Of a stretch of 64,000 nucleotides of DNA, positions 1 through 9,209 are shown in pieces. The stretch's first letter is position 1; each line of letters begins with the position of its first letter. The stretch covers positions 124,001 through 188,000 of the forward strand of contig NZ_JAINZZ010000009.1 in the NCBI RefSeq assembly GCF_019890725.1. The letters run 5' to 3'. The stretch comes from Actinacidiphila acidipaludis. Its GTDB lineage: Bacteria; Actinomycetota; Actinomycetes; Streptomycetales; Streptomycetaceae. The notes beneath the pieces are model-generated. The model was not told where the DNA came from and searched no databases. It saw nothing but the letters and a program-made list of their open reading frames with translations. The position numbers were made by a program, and so were the translations under genes.

Positions 1-136
1 CGGGGTGCGCCGCGGCCAGTTCCTCCAGCGGGCCGACGGCCGCGATCCGGTCGCCGTCCACCAGCACGGCGCCGCCGGTGACCGGCGGCCGACCGCCGCC
101 GGGCTCGACCGCGTCCGCGGCGTGCAGGCTCAGCAC
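1..136 (-). CDS. Amidohydrolase (imidazolonepropionase-like), N-terminal fragment
   Basis: Only the first 45 codons are present; the gene runs off the left edge. The GTG start lies 7 bases beyond the mqnC stop. The segment VLVDGDRIAAVGPLEELAA is the beta-sandwich start typical of COG0402-type amidohydrolases, whose metal site would lie outside the window. Its place directly behind mqnC suggests a link to menaquinone synthesis, for instance deamination of aminofutalosine, but no catalytic residue is visible. Another deaminase of the superfamily is equally possible. Confidence 0.7.
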   Translation of the reverse strand, partial: MLSLHAADAVEPGGGRPPVTGGAVLVDGDRIAAVGPLEELAAAHP

Positions 137-143
137 GGGGGCC

Positions 144-1367
144 TCAGCGATCGCCGGCGAGCAGCTTCAGCTCGGGGTGCGCCGTGCCGCCCTCGATCGC
201 GGTCGAGGACAGGTGCGAGACCACGTGGTCGTCGACCGGGTCGTTCGCCGGGTCGTCGTGCACCACCAGGTGCTCGTAGGTGGTGGCGCGCTGCGCGGGG
301 ACGCGGCCAGCGGCCCGGATGAGATGGATGAGCTCCATCCGGTTGGAGCGGTGCTTGGCGCCGGCCGAGGAGACGACGTTCTCCTCCAGCATGACCGAGC
401 CGAGGTCGTCCGCGCCGTAGTGCAGCGAGAGCTGGCCCACCTCCTTGCCGGTGGTCAGCCAGGACCCCTGGATGTGGGCGACGTTGTCGAGGAACAGCCG
501 CGCGATCGCGATCATCCGCAGGTACTCGAAGAGCGTCGCCTGCGTCTGGCCCTTCAGGTGGTTGTTCTCCGGCTGGTAGGTGTACGGGATGAACGCCCGG
601 AAGCCGCCGGTGCGGTCCTGCACGTCGCGGATCATCCGCAGGTGCTCGATGCGCTCGGCGTTGGTCTCGCCGGTGCCCATCAGCATCGTGGACGTGGACT
701 CCACACCGAGCCGGTGCGCCGTCTCCATGATCTCCAGCCAGCGCTCGCCGGACTCCTTGAGCGGGGCGATGGCCTTGCGCGGCCGCTCGGGCAGCAGCTC
801 GGCGCCGGCGCCCGCGAAGGAGTCGAGGCCGGCCGCGTGGATCCGGCGGATCGCCTCCTCGGCGCTGACCCCGGAGATCTTGGCCATGTGCTCGATCTCG
901 GAGGCGCCGAGGGAGTGGATCACGAGCTGGGGGAACTCCCGCTTGATCGCGGAGAAGTGCTCCTCGTAGTACTCCACGCCGTAGTCGGGGTGGTGGCCGC
1001 CCTGGAACATGATCTGGGTGCCGCCGAGTTCGACGGTCTCGGCGCAGCGCCGCAGGATGTCGTCGAGCCCGCGGGTCCAGCCCTTCGCGGTGTCCTTGGG
1101 CGCCGCGTAGAACGCGCAGAACTTGCACGCCGTCACGCAGACGTTCGTGTAGTTGATGTTGCGCTCGATGATGTACGTCGCGATGTGTTCGGTCCCCGCG
1201 TAGCGGCGGCGCCGGGACGCGTCGGCGGCGGCGCCGAGCGCGTGCAGCGGGGCGTCGCGGTACAGGTCGAGCGCCTCCTCCGCGGTGATCCTGCCGCCTG
1301 CGGCGGCGCGGTCGAGGACGGCTGCGATGTCGCTCGCCGGGGCGGCCGGGGAGTTGGGAGGAGTCAC
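144..1367 (-). CDS. mqnC: Cyclic dehypoxanthinyl futalosine synthase MqnC
   Basis: Radical SAM enzyme of the futalosine menaquinone pathway. It cyclises dehypoxanthine futalosine to the spiro compound that MqnD then uses. The 407-residue protein has the [4Fe-4S]/SAM motif C77-x3-C81-x2-C84 (VCVTACKFCAF) behind the N-terminal helix region, as in the MqnC/MqnE/CofH group. The start is GTG at 1367 with an AAGGGA about 9 bases upstream. The amidohydrolase fragment follows 7 bases downstream, so the two are probably co-transcribed. mqnA and mqnE lie nearby on the same strand; mqnB and mqnD are not in the window. The call over MqnE or CofH rests on length and on the GGTQIMFQGGHHPDYG region. Confidence 0.95.
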   Translation of the reverse strand: MTPPNSPAAPASDIAAVLDRAAAGGRITAEEALDLYRDAPLHALGAAADASRRRRYAGTEHIATYIIERNINYTNVCVTACKFCAFYAAPKDTAKGWTRGLDDILRRCAETVELGGTQIMFQGGHHPDYGVEYYEEHFSAIKREFPQLVIHSLGASEIEHMAKISGVSAEEAIRRIHAAGLDSFAGAGAELLPERPRKAIAPLKESGERWLEIMETAHRLGVESTSTMLMGTGETNAERIEHLRMIRDVQDRTGGFRAFIPYTYQPENNHLKGQTQATLFEYLRMIAIARLFLDNVAHIQGSWLTTGKEVGQLSLHYGADDLGSVMLEENVVSSAGAKHRSNRMELIHLIRAAGRVPAQRATTYEHLVVHDDPANDPVDDHVVSHLSSTAIEGGTAHPELKLLAGDR

Positions 1368-1549
1368 CGGGGCGGTCCCTTCTCAGGGGTGGATCGGACC
1401 AGGCCAGCGTACGCCAGCGGTCCGCGGCGCCCGTGAAGGGACCGGTCGGGCGCCGGGCGTCCACGGCCCCGGACACACGGGCGCCGCGGCGGAAGGAGCA
1501 TCCGCCGCGGCGCCCGGTCCGTACCCGCCGGGTGCGGGACGGCTGGGGC

Positions 1550-1849
1550 TCAGTGGCCGCCGAGGCCCTTGGCGAGCTGCTCGTCCGCCTGCTGGAACGC
1601 GTCGGCCGCGGACTCCAGGTACTTGCCCAGGCCGTCCAGACCCTCGATGGTCTTGGTGGCACCGGTGTTGAACTCGTTGTAGGACGACTCGAACTGCTTC
1701 GAGGAGCGGTCCGTCACGTAGCCGCCGTTGACCAGGTCCTGCACGTACTTCTGCAGCGTGTGCAGCTTCTCGGTGATCTCGTGCTGGCCGCTGCGCAGCT
1801 TGGTGGCCGCGTCGCGCATGTCCTGGTAAGTGACGTTCACATTAGCCAT
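1550..1849 (-). CDS. WXG100-family (ESX) small protein
   Basis: A 99-residue, mostly helical protein of the WXG100/EsxA type, normally a homodimeric or heterodimeric helical hairpin exported by a type VII system. ATG at 1849 has GAGGAG about 11 bases upstream. The turn normally carrying W-x-G reads VNGGYVT (residues 40-46), so the family tryptophan is missing. The flanking heptad-like helices (IEGLDGLGKYLESAADAF) fit the fold well. No partner ESX gene, EccC ATPase or mycosin is nearby; neighbours are mqnC and mqnA. Membership is inferred from length, helix-turn-helix pattern and composition. Whether it is exported cannot be judged. Confidence 0.85.
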   Translation of the reverse strand: MANVNVTYQDMRDAATKLRSGQHEITEKLHTLQKYVQDLVNGGYVTDRSSKQFESSYNEFNTGATKTIEGLDGLGKYLESAADAFQQADEQLAKGLGGH

Positions 1850-2040
1850 AGCGGCTTGACTCCTCATCGAACGCGTGCCGCAGGGCCTACCCCCGTGGCT
1901 CCCTGATTCGGGCATCAACTTACAGGGGAGGACGTGACGGGTGCAGCCCCCGGTTCCCGGCACCGCAAGGCCAAGGCGAGCTTCACCGGGGCGAGTTCGC
2001 GGCCTTCCGCGGGGGCCGTCCCGCGCGCCCCGGCCGCTGC

Positions 2041-3146
<1,106 letters not shown>

Positions 3147-3353
3147 ATGGCTACCGGAACCGTCAAGTGGTTCAACGCTGAAAAGGGCTTCGGCTTCATC
3201 GCCCAGGACGGCGGCGGCCCGGATGTCTTCGTCCACTACTCCGCGATCAACGCGTCCGGCTTCCGTTCGCTCGAGGAGAACCAGCCCGTGACGTTCGACG
3301 TCACGCAGGGCCCGAAGGGCCCGCAGGCGGAGAACGTCACCCCCGCCAACTAG
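3147..3353 (+). CDS. Cold-shock protein, CspA family
   Basis: A 68-residue single cold-shock domain that binds single-stranded RNA and DNA as a chaperone. RNP1 reads KGFGFI (residues 13-18) and RNP2 is VFVHY (27-31), both intact, with the usual aromatic surface (W8, F9). An excellent AAGGAGGG ribosome site lies 4 bases before the ATG, inside a palindrome that could hide it. The gene is monocistronic, ended by a strong terminator 58 bases downstream. Streptomycetes carry several Csp paralogues, so I give no symbol. Confidence 0.97.
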   Translation: MATGTVKWFNAEKGFGFIAQDGGGPDVFVHYSAINASGFRSLEENQPVTFDVTQGPKGPQAENVTPAN

Positions 3354-3410
3354 TTCTCACCGGTCTGGAAGCTGGGCGCACATCGCGCCCAGAACCTGTA
3401 AGCACTACCA

Positions 3411-3438
3411 AGGGGCCCCGCACCTGTGCGGGGCCCCT
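3411..3438 (+). terminator. Intrinsic terminator of csp
   Basis: A perfect 13-bp stem (3411-3423 with 3426-3438) and 2-base loop, followed by a weakly T-rich CCTTTGTGT. It lies between the csp stop and the convergent fadD end and could act from both sides. Confidence 0.85.
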
Positions 3439-3546
3439 GCCTTTGTGTGCCGCGGTGTGGCGTGGTGTGCCGTGGTGGGCCGCCGAGTGTCCTGATGGTC
3501 CCTCGGCGCCCGGGCCGGCCCGACCAGCGCCGGCCGCCCTCCGCGC

Positions 3547-5457
3547 CTACCTGCGGCGCCGGTACAGCTCCTCGATCTGCGGCGCGAAGTCCCGCGCGAT
3601 CGCGGCCCGCTTCAGCTTCAGCGACGGCGTCAGGTGCCCGGCCTCCTCGGTGAAGTCCACCGGCAGCACCGAGAACTGGCGGATGGACTCGGGCTGCGAC
3701 ACCGTCGAGTTCGCCTCGTCCACCGCCTTCTGGAGGTCGGCCAGCAGCTCCGGGTCCGCGACCAGTTCGGACGGCCGCAGCTCCTCCTTGCGGTGCATGC
3801 GCTGCCAGTGCGTCAGCCCGTCGGCCTCCAGGGTGATCAGCGCGCCCACGAAGGGCCGGTTGTCGCCGACCACCATGCACTGGCCGACCAGCGGGTGGGC
3901 CCGCACCCGGTCCTCCAGCGGCGCGGGGGCCACGTTCTTGCCGCCCGCGGTGATCAGGATCTCCTTCTTGCGGCCGGTGATCGTCAGATAGCCGTCCTCG
4001 TCCAGCCGGCCGATGTCCCCGGTTGGGAACCAGCCGCCGATCTGCGGCACTCCGGCGCCCTCGTCGTTCCAGTACCCGGCGAAGACCTGCCCGCCGCGCA
4101 GCAGCACCTCGCCGTCGGCGGCGATGCGCACTGCGGTGCCGGGCAGCGGCCAGCCGACCGTGCCGAGCCGGGGCCGCAGCGGGGGCGTCACGGTGGCCGC
4201 CGCGGTGGTCTCGGTGAGGCCGTACCCCTCGAAGACCATCACCCCGGCGCCGGCGTAGAAGGCGGCGAGCCGTTTGCCCAGCGGCGACCCGCCGCAGATC
4301 GCGTAGCGGACCTTGCCGCCCAGCGCGGCCCGGATGCGGCGGTAGACCAGCGGATCGTACAGCGCGTGCGCGAGCCGCAGGCCCAGCGACGGGCCGGGAC
4401 CGGTGCCGACCTGCCGGGCGACCGTCGCCTCGCCGTAGCGCTGGGCGATCCGGGCCGCGCGGTCGAAGGAGGATGCCCGGCCGAGCTTCTCGGCGGTGGC
4501 CCGGCCGGTGTTGTAGACCTTCTCCAGCACGTACGGGATGGCCAGCAGGAAGGTCGGCCTGAAGCCGGCGAGGTCGGCGAGCAGGTCCTCGGTGGCGATG
4601 CTGGGCGCGTGCCCGAGCCGGACCCGGGCCCGCAGGCAGCCGACCGCGACCATCCGGCCGAAGACGTGCGACAGCGGCAGGAACAGCAGAGTGGACGCCG
4701 GTTCGGTGCTGACCGACCTGAAGACCGGGTGCAGCAGTTCGGTGGCGTTGTCGACCTCGGCGAAGAAGTTGCCGTGCGTGAGGACGCAGCCCTTGGGGCG
4801 TCCGGTGGTGCCAGAGGTGTAGATCAGCGTCGCGACGGTGTCCGGGCTCATCGACTGGCGCCGGGAGGTGACCAGCGCGTCCGGCAGGGAGCGGCCGTCG
4901 ACGGTGAGCTGGCCGATCGCGCCGGCGTCGATCTGCCACAGGTGCCGCAGCCCCGGCAGTTCGGCGCGCCGGCCGCTGACCAGCCGGGACTGCTCGACGT
5001 TCTCCACCGCGCAGGCGGCGGCGCCGGAGTCGGCCAGGATCCAGGCGGTCTGGGAGGCGGAGGAGGTGGGGTAGATCGGCACGGTCACCAGGCCCGCGGC
5101 CCAGCCGGCGAAGTCCAGCAGCGTCCAGGCGTAGCTGGTCCTGGCCATGATCGCGAGCCGGTCGCCCGCCTTGAGGCCGGCCGCGATGAGGCCCTTGGCG
5201 ACCGCGGTCACCTCCTGGCAGAACTCGGCGGCGGTCACGTCCCGCCAGACCCCGTTCGCCTCCTTGCGCGACAGCAGCACCTCACCGGGAGCCTCGGCCG
5301 CGTTGCTGTAGGGGATGTCGCCGAGGCTTCCCTGCCGGGGCGCCGGCACCAGCGGCGGAACGGCCGCCTGCACGACGCGGCCGCCCTCCCGCACGGTCTG
5401 CGGATCACCCGGCGCGGCGGGCGGCCCCACCGCGGACAGCTTCTGGCTGGACGTCAT
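3547..5457 (-). CDS. Long-chain acyl-CoA synthetase (AMP-forming), FadD15-like
   Basis: A 636-residue ANL-superfamily enzyme that activates long-chain fatty acids to acyl-CoA through an acyl-adenylate. The P-loop motif LIYTSGTTGRPKG spans residues 211-223. Downstream are the adenylate-binding segment GYGLTETTAA and the hinge region ITGRKKEILITAGGKN, with a lysine-rich C-terminal lid (SLKLKRAAIARDF) carrying the likely catalytic lysine. ATG at 5457 has AGGAG 8 bases upstream. It follows the thiolase gene on the same strand after a 150-base gap with tandem repeats, so the two may form a fatty-acid transcription unit. Chain-length preference cannot be read from sequence. Confidence 0.93.
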   Translation of the reverse strand: MTSSQKLSAVGPPAAPGDPQTVREGGRVVQAAVPPLVPAPRQGSLGDIPYSNAAEAPGEVLLSRKEANGVWRDVTAAEFCQEVTAVAKGLIAAGLKAGDRLAIMARTSYAWTLLDFAGWAAGLVTVPIYPTSSASQTAWILADSGAAACAVENVEQSRLVSGRRAELPGLRHLWQIDAGAIGQLTVDGRSLPDALVTSRRQSMSPDTVATLIYTSGTTGRPKGCVLTHGNFFAEVDNATELLHPVFRSVSTEPASTLLFLPLSHVFGRMVAVGCLRARVRLGHAPSIATEDLLADLAGFRPTFLLAIPYVLEKVYNTGRATAEKLGRASSFDRAARIAQRYGEATVARQVGTGPGPSLGLRLAHALYDPLVYRRIRAALGGKVRYAICGGSPLGKRLAAFYAGAGVMVFEGYGLTETTAAATVTPPLRPRLGTVGWPLPGTAVRIAADGEVLLRGGQVFAGYWNDEGAGVPQIGGWFPTGDIGRLDEDGYLTITGRKKEILITAGGKNVAPAPLEDRVRAHPLVGQCMVVGDNRPFVGALITLEADGLTHWQRMHRKEELRPSELVADPELLADLQKAVDEANSTVSQPESIRQFSVLPVDFTEEAGHLTPSLKLKRAAIARDFAPQIEELYRRRR

Positions 5458-5499
5458 ATCGGCGGCTCCTGAGGGTGGGCTGCTGCTGCACGGGGTGCT

Positions 5500-5592
5500 A
5501 CGCGGATCGCCGCGTGGCCGGCTGGACGGGTGGCTGGGCGGATCGCCGCACGGGCGGCTGGACGGGTGGCCGGGCGGATCACCGCACGGGTC
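5500..5592 (+). repeat. 36-bp tandem repeat in the thiolase-fadD gap
   Basis: Two near-identical 36-base copies begin at 5521 and 5557 (GCTGGACGGGTGGC then GGGCGGATC-CCGCACGGG). A diverged partial copy lies upstream from about 5500, and degenerate echoes continue to about 5620. The region lies between the fadD start and the thiolase stop. Repeat number may vary among strains. Confidence 0.8.
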
Positions 5593-5607
5593 GCGGCGCG
5601 GGCTGCT

Positions 5608-6888
5608 TCACGGGCGGGTGAGGACGGCGGTGACGCCCTGGCCTCCGGCGGCGCAGATCGAGACCAGGCCGCGGCCGGGGGAGTCGCGTTCGGCGAGGAG
5701 CTGCGCGAGGGTCGCCACGATCCGCGCACCGGTCGCGGCGAACGGATGGCCGGTGGCCAGCGACGATCCGGCGGTGTTCAGCCGGTCGCGGTCGATCGTC
5801 CCCAGCGGCCCCTCCAGGCCGAGGCGCCGGACGCAGTAGTCCTTGTCCTCCCAGGCGGCGAGCGTGGCCAGCACCTGGGAGGCGAACGCCTCGTGGATCT
5901 CGTACAGGTCGAAGTCCGCCAGTCCGAGACCGGCCCGGGCCAGCATCCGCGGCACGGCGTAGGCCGGGGCCATGAGCAGGCCCTCGTCGCCCGACACGAA
6001 GTCCACGGCCGCGGTCTCGTAGGCGCTGAGGTAGGCCAGCGGGGTCAGGCCGTGCGCGGCCGCCCACTCGTCGCTCGCCAGCAGCACCACCGCGGCGCCG
6101 TCGGTGAGCGGCGTGGAGTTGCCCGCCGTCATGGTGCCCTCGGGACCGCCGTACACAGGCCGGAGCCGGGCCAGCTTCTCGACGCTGGAGCCGGGCCGCA
6201 GGTTCTGGTCGCGCTCCAGGCCCCGGTAGGGGGTGACCAGGGAGTCGAAGAAGCCGCGGTCGTACGCGGCGGCGAGCCGCTGGTGGCTGGCGGCGGCGAG
6301 CTCGTCCTGCGCCTGGCGGGTGACGTGCCACTGCTCGGCGGTGATCGCCGCGTGCTCCCCCATCGACAGACCGGTCCGCGGTTCGGCGTTGCGCGGGATG
6401 TCGGGCACCAGGTGCCGGGGGCGGATCCCGGCGAGGGCGCGGGCCCGGCCGCCGAGCGACCTGGCGCGGCGGGCGGCGAGCAGGGTGCGCCGCAGGTCGT
6501 CGTTGACGCCGAGCGGGGCGTCGCTGGTGGTGTCGGCGCCGCCCGCTATGCCGCAGTCGATGACGCCGAGCGCGATCTTGGCGGCGACGGCGAACACCGC
6601 CTGGAGGCCGGTGCCGCAGGCCTGCTGCACGTCGTAGGCGGGCGTGTCGGGAGCGAGCACCGACCCGAGCACGGTCTCCCGGGCGAGGTTGAAGTCGCGG
6701 CTGTGCTTGAGGACCGCGCCCGCCGCGAACTCGCCGACGCGCTCGCCGACCAGGCCGGTGCGCTCGGCGAGGCCGTCGAGGGCGGCGGTGAGCATGTCCT
6801 GGTTGGACGCGGTGGCGTACGGGCCGTCAGAACGGGCGAAGGGGATGCGGTTGCCGGCGACGACGGCGACACGGCGGACGGTCTGCAT
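5608..6888 (-). CDS. Acetyl-CoA C-acetyltransferase (thiolase), FadA2-like
   Basis: A 426-residue thiolase that cleaves or condenses 3-ketoacyl-CoA. The nucleophilic cysteine is C91 (DVQQACGTGLQAV). The C-terminal GHPFAATG histidine loop and the second catalytic cysteine in ICAAGGQGV are intact. ATG at 6888 is preferred; the open frame reaches 6987 but would run through the operators and into the divergent reductase. It is divergent from the FabG4-like gene, as fadA2 is from fabG4 in Mycobacterium tuberculosis. Two inverted repeats in the shared promoter region imply common control, perhaps by the TetR protein at 9.2-9.8 kb. Confidence 0.93.
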   Translation of the reverse strand: MQTVRRVAVVAGNRIPFARSDGPYATASNQDMLTAALDGLAERTGLVGERVGEFAAGAVLKHSRDFNLARETVLGSVLAPDTPAYDVQQACGTGLQAVFAVAAKIALGVIDCGIAGGADTTSDAPLGVNDDLRRTLLAARRARSLGGRARALAGIRPRHLVPDIPRNAEPRTGLSMGEHAAITAEQWHVTRQAQDELAAASHQRLAAAYDRGFFDSLVTPYRGLERDQNLRPGSSVEKLARLRPVYGGPEGTMTAGNSTPLTDGAAVVLLASDEWAAAHGLTPLAYLSAYETAAVDFVSGDEGLLMAPAYAVPRMLARAGLGLADFDLYEIHEAFASQVLATLAAWEDKDYCVRRLGLEGPLGTIDRDRLNTAGSSLATGHPFAATGARIVATLAQLLAERDSPGRGLVSICAAGGQGVTAVLTRP

Positions 6889-6946
6889 GCGGTCTCCCGG
6901 GACTGCGCTGGCCGCTCTTGGCCTGAGCGGTAACTCACCAGTAGCC

Positions 6947-6959
6947 TTACCGCCGGTAA
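6947..6959. promoter_or_regulatory. Operator-like palindrome 1, thiolase/reductase intergenic
   Basis: A perfect inverted repeat TTACCG-C-CGGTAA lies in the 98-base divergent gap. It shares the outer TTAC/GTAA bases with the second palindrome 16 bases away (centre to centre), as expected for paired sites of one dimeric repressor. Confidence 0.6.
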
Positions 6960-6960
6960 A

Positions 6961-6976
6961 CTTACTCCAGAGTAAG
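6961..6976. promoter_or_regulatory. Operator-like palindrome 2 overlapping the reductase ribosome site
   Basis: A perfect 7-bp-arm inverted repeat CTTACTC-CA-GAGTAAG. Its right arm runs into the Shine-Dalgarno region (AAGGAGAAGG) of the gene starting at 6987, so a bound repressor would lie at the transcription start of that operon. The TetR gene just beyond the MaoC gene is the natural candidate ligand. Confidence 0.6.
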
Positions 6977-6986
6977 GAGAAGGCCA

Positions 6987-8303
6987 ATGGCCGATCGCTA
7001 CCTTCGCTTCACCGGTACGGCTCCCGGCCGCTTCCTCACCCGGAGCCTCGGCCTCCCCCAGCCGACGCCCCTGCGCCGCTGGTCCGCCGCCCGTCCCGAA
7101 CTCGACGGCCCGGTGCTGCGGCTGACCGCGGGCCAGGCGCCTCCCGCCCCCGGGCCCGGCGGCTGCGCGGGCATCGTCCTGGATGCGACCGGCATCACCG
7201 ATCCGGCGGGGCTGCGCGGTGTGCACACCACACTCCACCCACTGGTCCGCGGCCTCGCGGAGTGCGGCCGCGTGGTCGTGCTGGGCGCGCTGCCGGACGC
7301 CGCCGACGTCCACCAGGCCGCCGCGCAGCAGGCGCTGGAGGGCATCGTCCGCTCGCTCGGCAAGGAGATCGGGCGGGGCAGGACGGTGCAGCTGCTGCGT
7401 CTGGCGCCCGGTGCCGCGGCCGCGTCCACCCTGGAGTTCCTGCTCTCCCCGAAGTCGGCGTACGTCAGCGGTCAGGTCATCGAGATCGGCCCGGCGCCCG
7501 CGACCCCCGCGGCTGCGGAAGGCGACGCCGCCGACGACGACCCGGCCGAGCACGCCCCAGCCGGGGAACCGGTGGTCCGCCCGCGCACCGCCCTGGTCAC
7601 CGGGGCCGCCCGCGGCATCGGCGAGGCCGTCGCCGAGACGCTGGCCCGCGACGGGCTGCACGTCGTCTGCCTGGACGTACCGCAGGCCGCCGAGCCGCTG
7701 GCCGCGGTCGCCGCCCGACTCGGCGGCACCGCGCTGCCGCTGGACATCACCGCGGACGACGCCGGGGAACGGATCGCGGCGGCCCTCCCCGACGGCCTGG
7801 ACGTGCTGGTCCACAACGCCGGGATCACCCGCGACCGCAAGCTCGCCAACATGGACGGCGACCGCTGGGACGCGGTGGTGGAGGTCAATCTGAACAGCGT
7901 GCTGCGCACCACCGGGCACCTGCTGAAGGCGGGCACGCTCAACGCCGGGGCGCGGATCGTGGCCACCGCCTCGATCAGCGGGATCGCGGGCAACGCGGGC
8001 CAGACCAACTACGCGGCGTCCAAGGCCGGGATCATCGGATTCGTCCGGGCGCAGGCGGCGGCCCCCGAGCTGCGCGAGCGCGGGATCACCGTCAACGCCG
8101 TCGCCCCCGGGTTCATCGAGACGTCGATGACCGCCGCGGTCCCGCTGTTCATCCGCGAGGCCGGGCGCCGGATGAACTCCCTCGGCCAGGGCGGGCTGCC
8201 GGTGGACGTCGCCGAGACGGTCGCCTGGTTCGCCCGGCCGGGCTCCGGCGGGGTCACCGGCCAGGTGGTCCGGGTGTGCGGCCAGTCGCTGTTGGGGGCG
8301 TGA
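6987..8303 (+). CDS. 3-oxoacyl reductase, high-molecular-weight FabG4 type
   Basis: A 438-residue two-domain short-chain reductase that reduces 3-ketoacyl-CoA or -ACP. The N-terminal 190 residues look like a degenerate Rossmann domain ending in YVSGQVIEIG. The C-terminal domain carries the cofactor motif TGAARGIG (205-212), NAG (HNAGITRDRKL), and the S-Y-K catalytic set in TASISGIAG...YAASKAG. This build matches mycobacterial FabG4, which is encoded with a MaoC-type dehydratase and a thiolase just as here. The GGAGAAGG ribosome site overlaps an operator-like palindrome. The MaoC gene starts within or 5 bases after the stop. Confidence 0.93.
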   Translation: MADRYLRFTGTAPGRFLTRSLGLPQPTPLRRWSAARPELDGPVLRLTAGQAPPAPGPGGCAGIVLDATGITDPAGLRGVHTTLHPLVRGLAECGRVVVLGALPDAADVHQAAAQQALEGIVRSLGKEIGRGRTVQLLRLAPGAAAASTLEFLLSPKSAYVSGQVIEIGPAPATPAAAEGDAADDDPAEHAPAGEPVVRPRTALVTGAARGIGEAVAETLARDGLHVVCLDVPQAAEPLAAVAARLGGTALPLDITADDAGERIAAALPDGLDVLVHNAGITRDRKLANMDGDRWDAVVEVNLNSVLRTTGHLLKAGTLNAGARIVATASISGIAGNAGQTNYAASKAGIIGFVRAQAAAPELRERGITVNAVAPGFIETSMTAAVPLFIREAGRRMNSLGQGGLPVDVAETVAWFARPGSGGVTGQVVRVCGQSLLGA

Positions 8304-8308
8304 GGACG

Positions 8309-9169
8309 ATGGCGCTGCTGCTCACCCTCGCGCTGGGTGCGGTCACCGGAGTCGGCAAGCGGCCGTCCCCCGCCTCCCCGCTGCCCGACGTGCGGCTCAC
8401 CGAACCCGGTGTGCCGATCGCCCCGGCGCGGGTCGCCGCCTACGCGCGGGTGTGCGGCTTCCCGCGGCCGGCGTCAGGGGACGCCGGGGCAGCCGGGGAC
8501 GCCGGGGACGCAGAACTGCCGCTGACCTACCCGCACATCCTGGGGTTCCCGCTGGCCGCGCGGATCATGGCAGCGCGCGGCTTCCCGCTGCCGCTGATGG
8601 GCCTGGTGCACACCTCCGTCGACATCGTGGCCCACGTCCGGCTGACCGTGGCGGACCGGCCGGAACTCGTGGTCCACGCGGCGGAGTTGCGAAGCCATCG
8701 GCGCGGCACCGAGGTGGTCATGGTCACCGAGGCGCGGCTCGCCGGCGCGGTGGTGTGGACCGACCGCAGCACCTACTTGGCCCGGCACGCCGTGGACGAG
8801 ACGCGGGCGGCGGCGCCCGATCACGCCGATCCCGACGGTCCCGCCGCACCGGACGGGCCGCTGCCGGTGGTGGACACCTGGCGGCTGCCGGCCGACCTGG
8901 GCCGCCGGCACGCCCGGGTGTCCGGCGACTACAACCCCATCCACCTGCACCCGGTGACGGCCAGGCCGCTCGGCTTCCCCCGGGCAATCGTGCACGGCAT
9001 GTGGACGGTGGCCCGCTGCGCCGCCGCGGCCCCGGGAGCCACGCGTATCACCGCGGAATTCCGCCGGCCGGTGCTGCTGCCCTCGACGGTGGAGTACGCC
9101 GCGGACGGCCCGCGGTTCGAGGTGCGCTCGCGGGCCGGGCTGCACGTCACCGGCCGCACGGAGAGCTGA
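8309..9169 (+). CDS. MaoC-family (R)-hydratase/dehydratase, HtdX-like
   Basis: A 286-residue double-hotdog enzyme expected to dehydrate 3-hydroxyacyl thioesters, the step after the FabG4-like reductase. The hydratase signature lies in the C-terminal hotdog: YNPIHLHPVTARPLGFPRAIVHGMW, with the catalytic Asp/His pair in the N-x-x-H region. The start may be ATG 8309, or GTG 8300, which would overlap the preceding stop (GTGA). ATG fits the family N-terminus better. It forms an operon with fabG4-like and converges on the TetR gene. Confidence 0.9.
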   Translation: MALLLTLALGAVTGVGKRPSPASPLPDVRLTEPGVPIAPARVAAYARVCGFPRPASGDAGAAGDAGDAELPLTYPHILGFPLAARIMAARGFPLPLMGLVHTSVDIVAHVRLTVADRPELVVHAAELRSHRRGTEVVMVTEARLAGAVVWTDRSTYLARHAVDETRAAAPDHADPDGPAAPDGPLPVVDTWRLPADLGRRHARVSGDYNPIHLHPVTARPLGFPRAIVHGMWTVARCAAAAPGATRITAEFRRPVLLPSTVEYAADGPRFEVRSRAGLHVTGRTES

Positions 9170-9209
9170 CGGCGGCTCGGACGGGGACGGCCGCGATTCA
9201 CCGGGGGGA

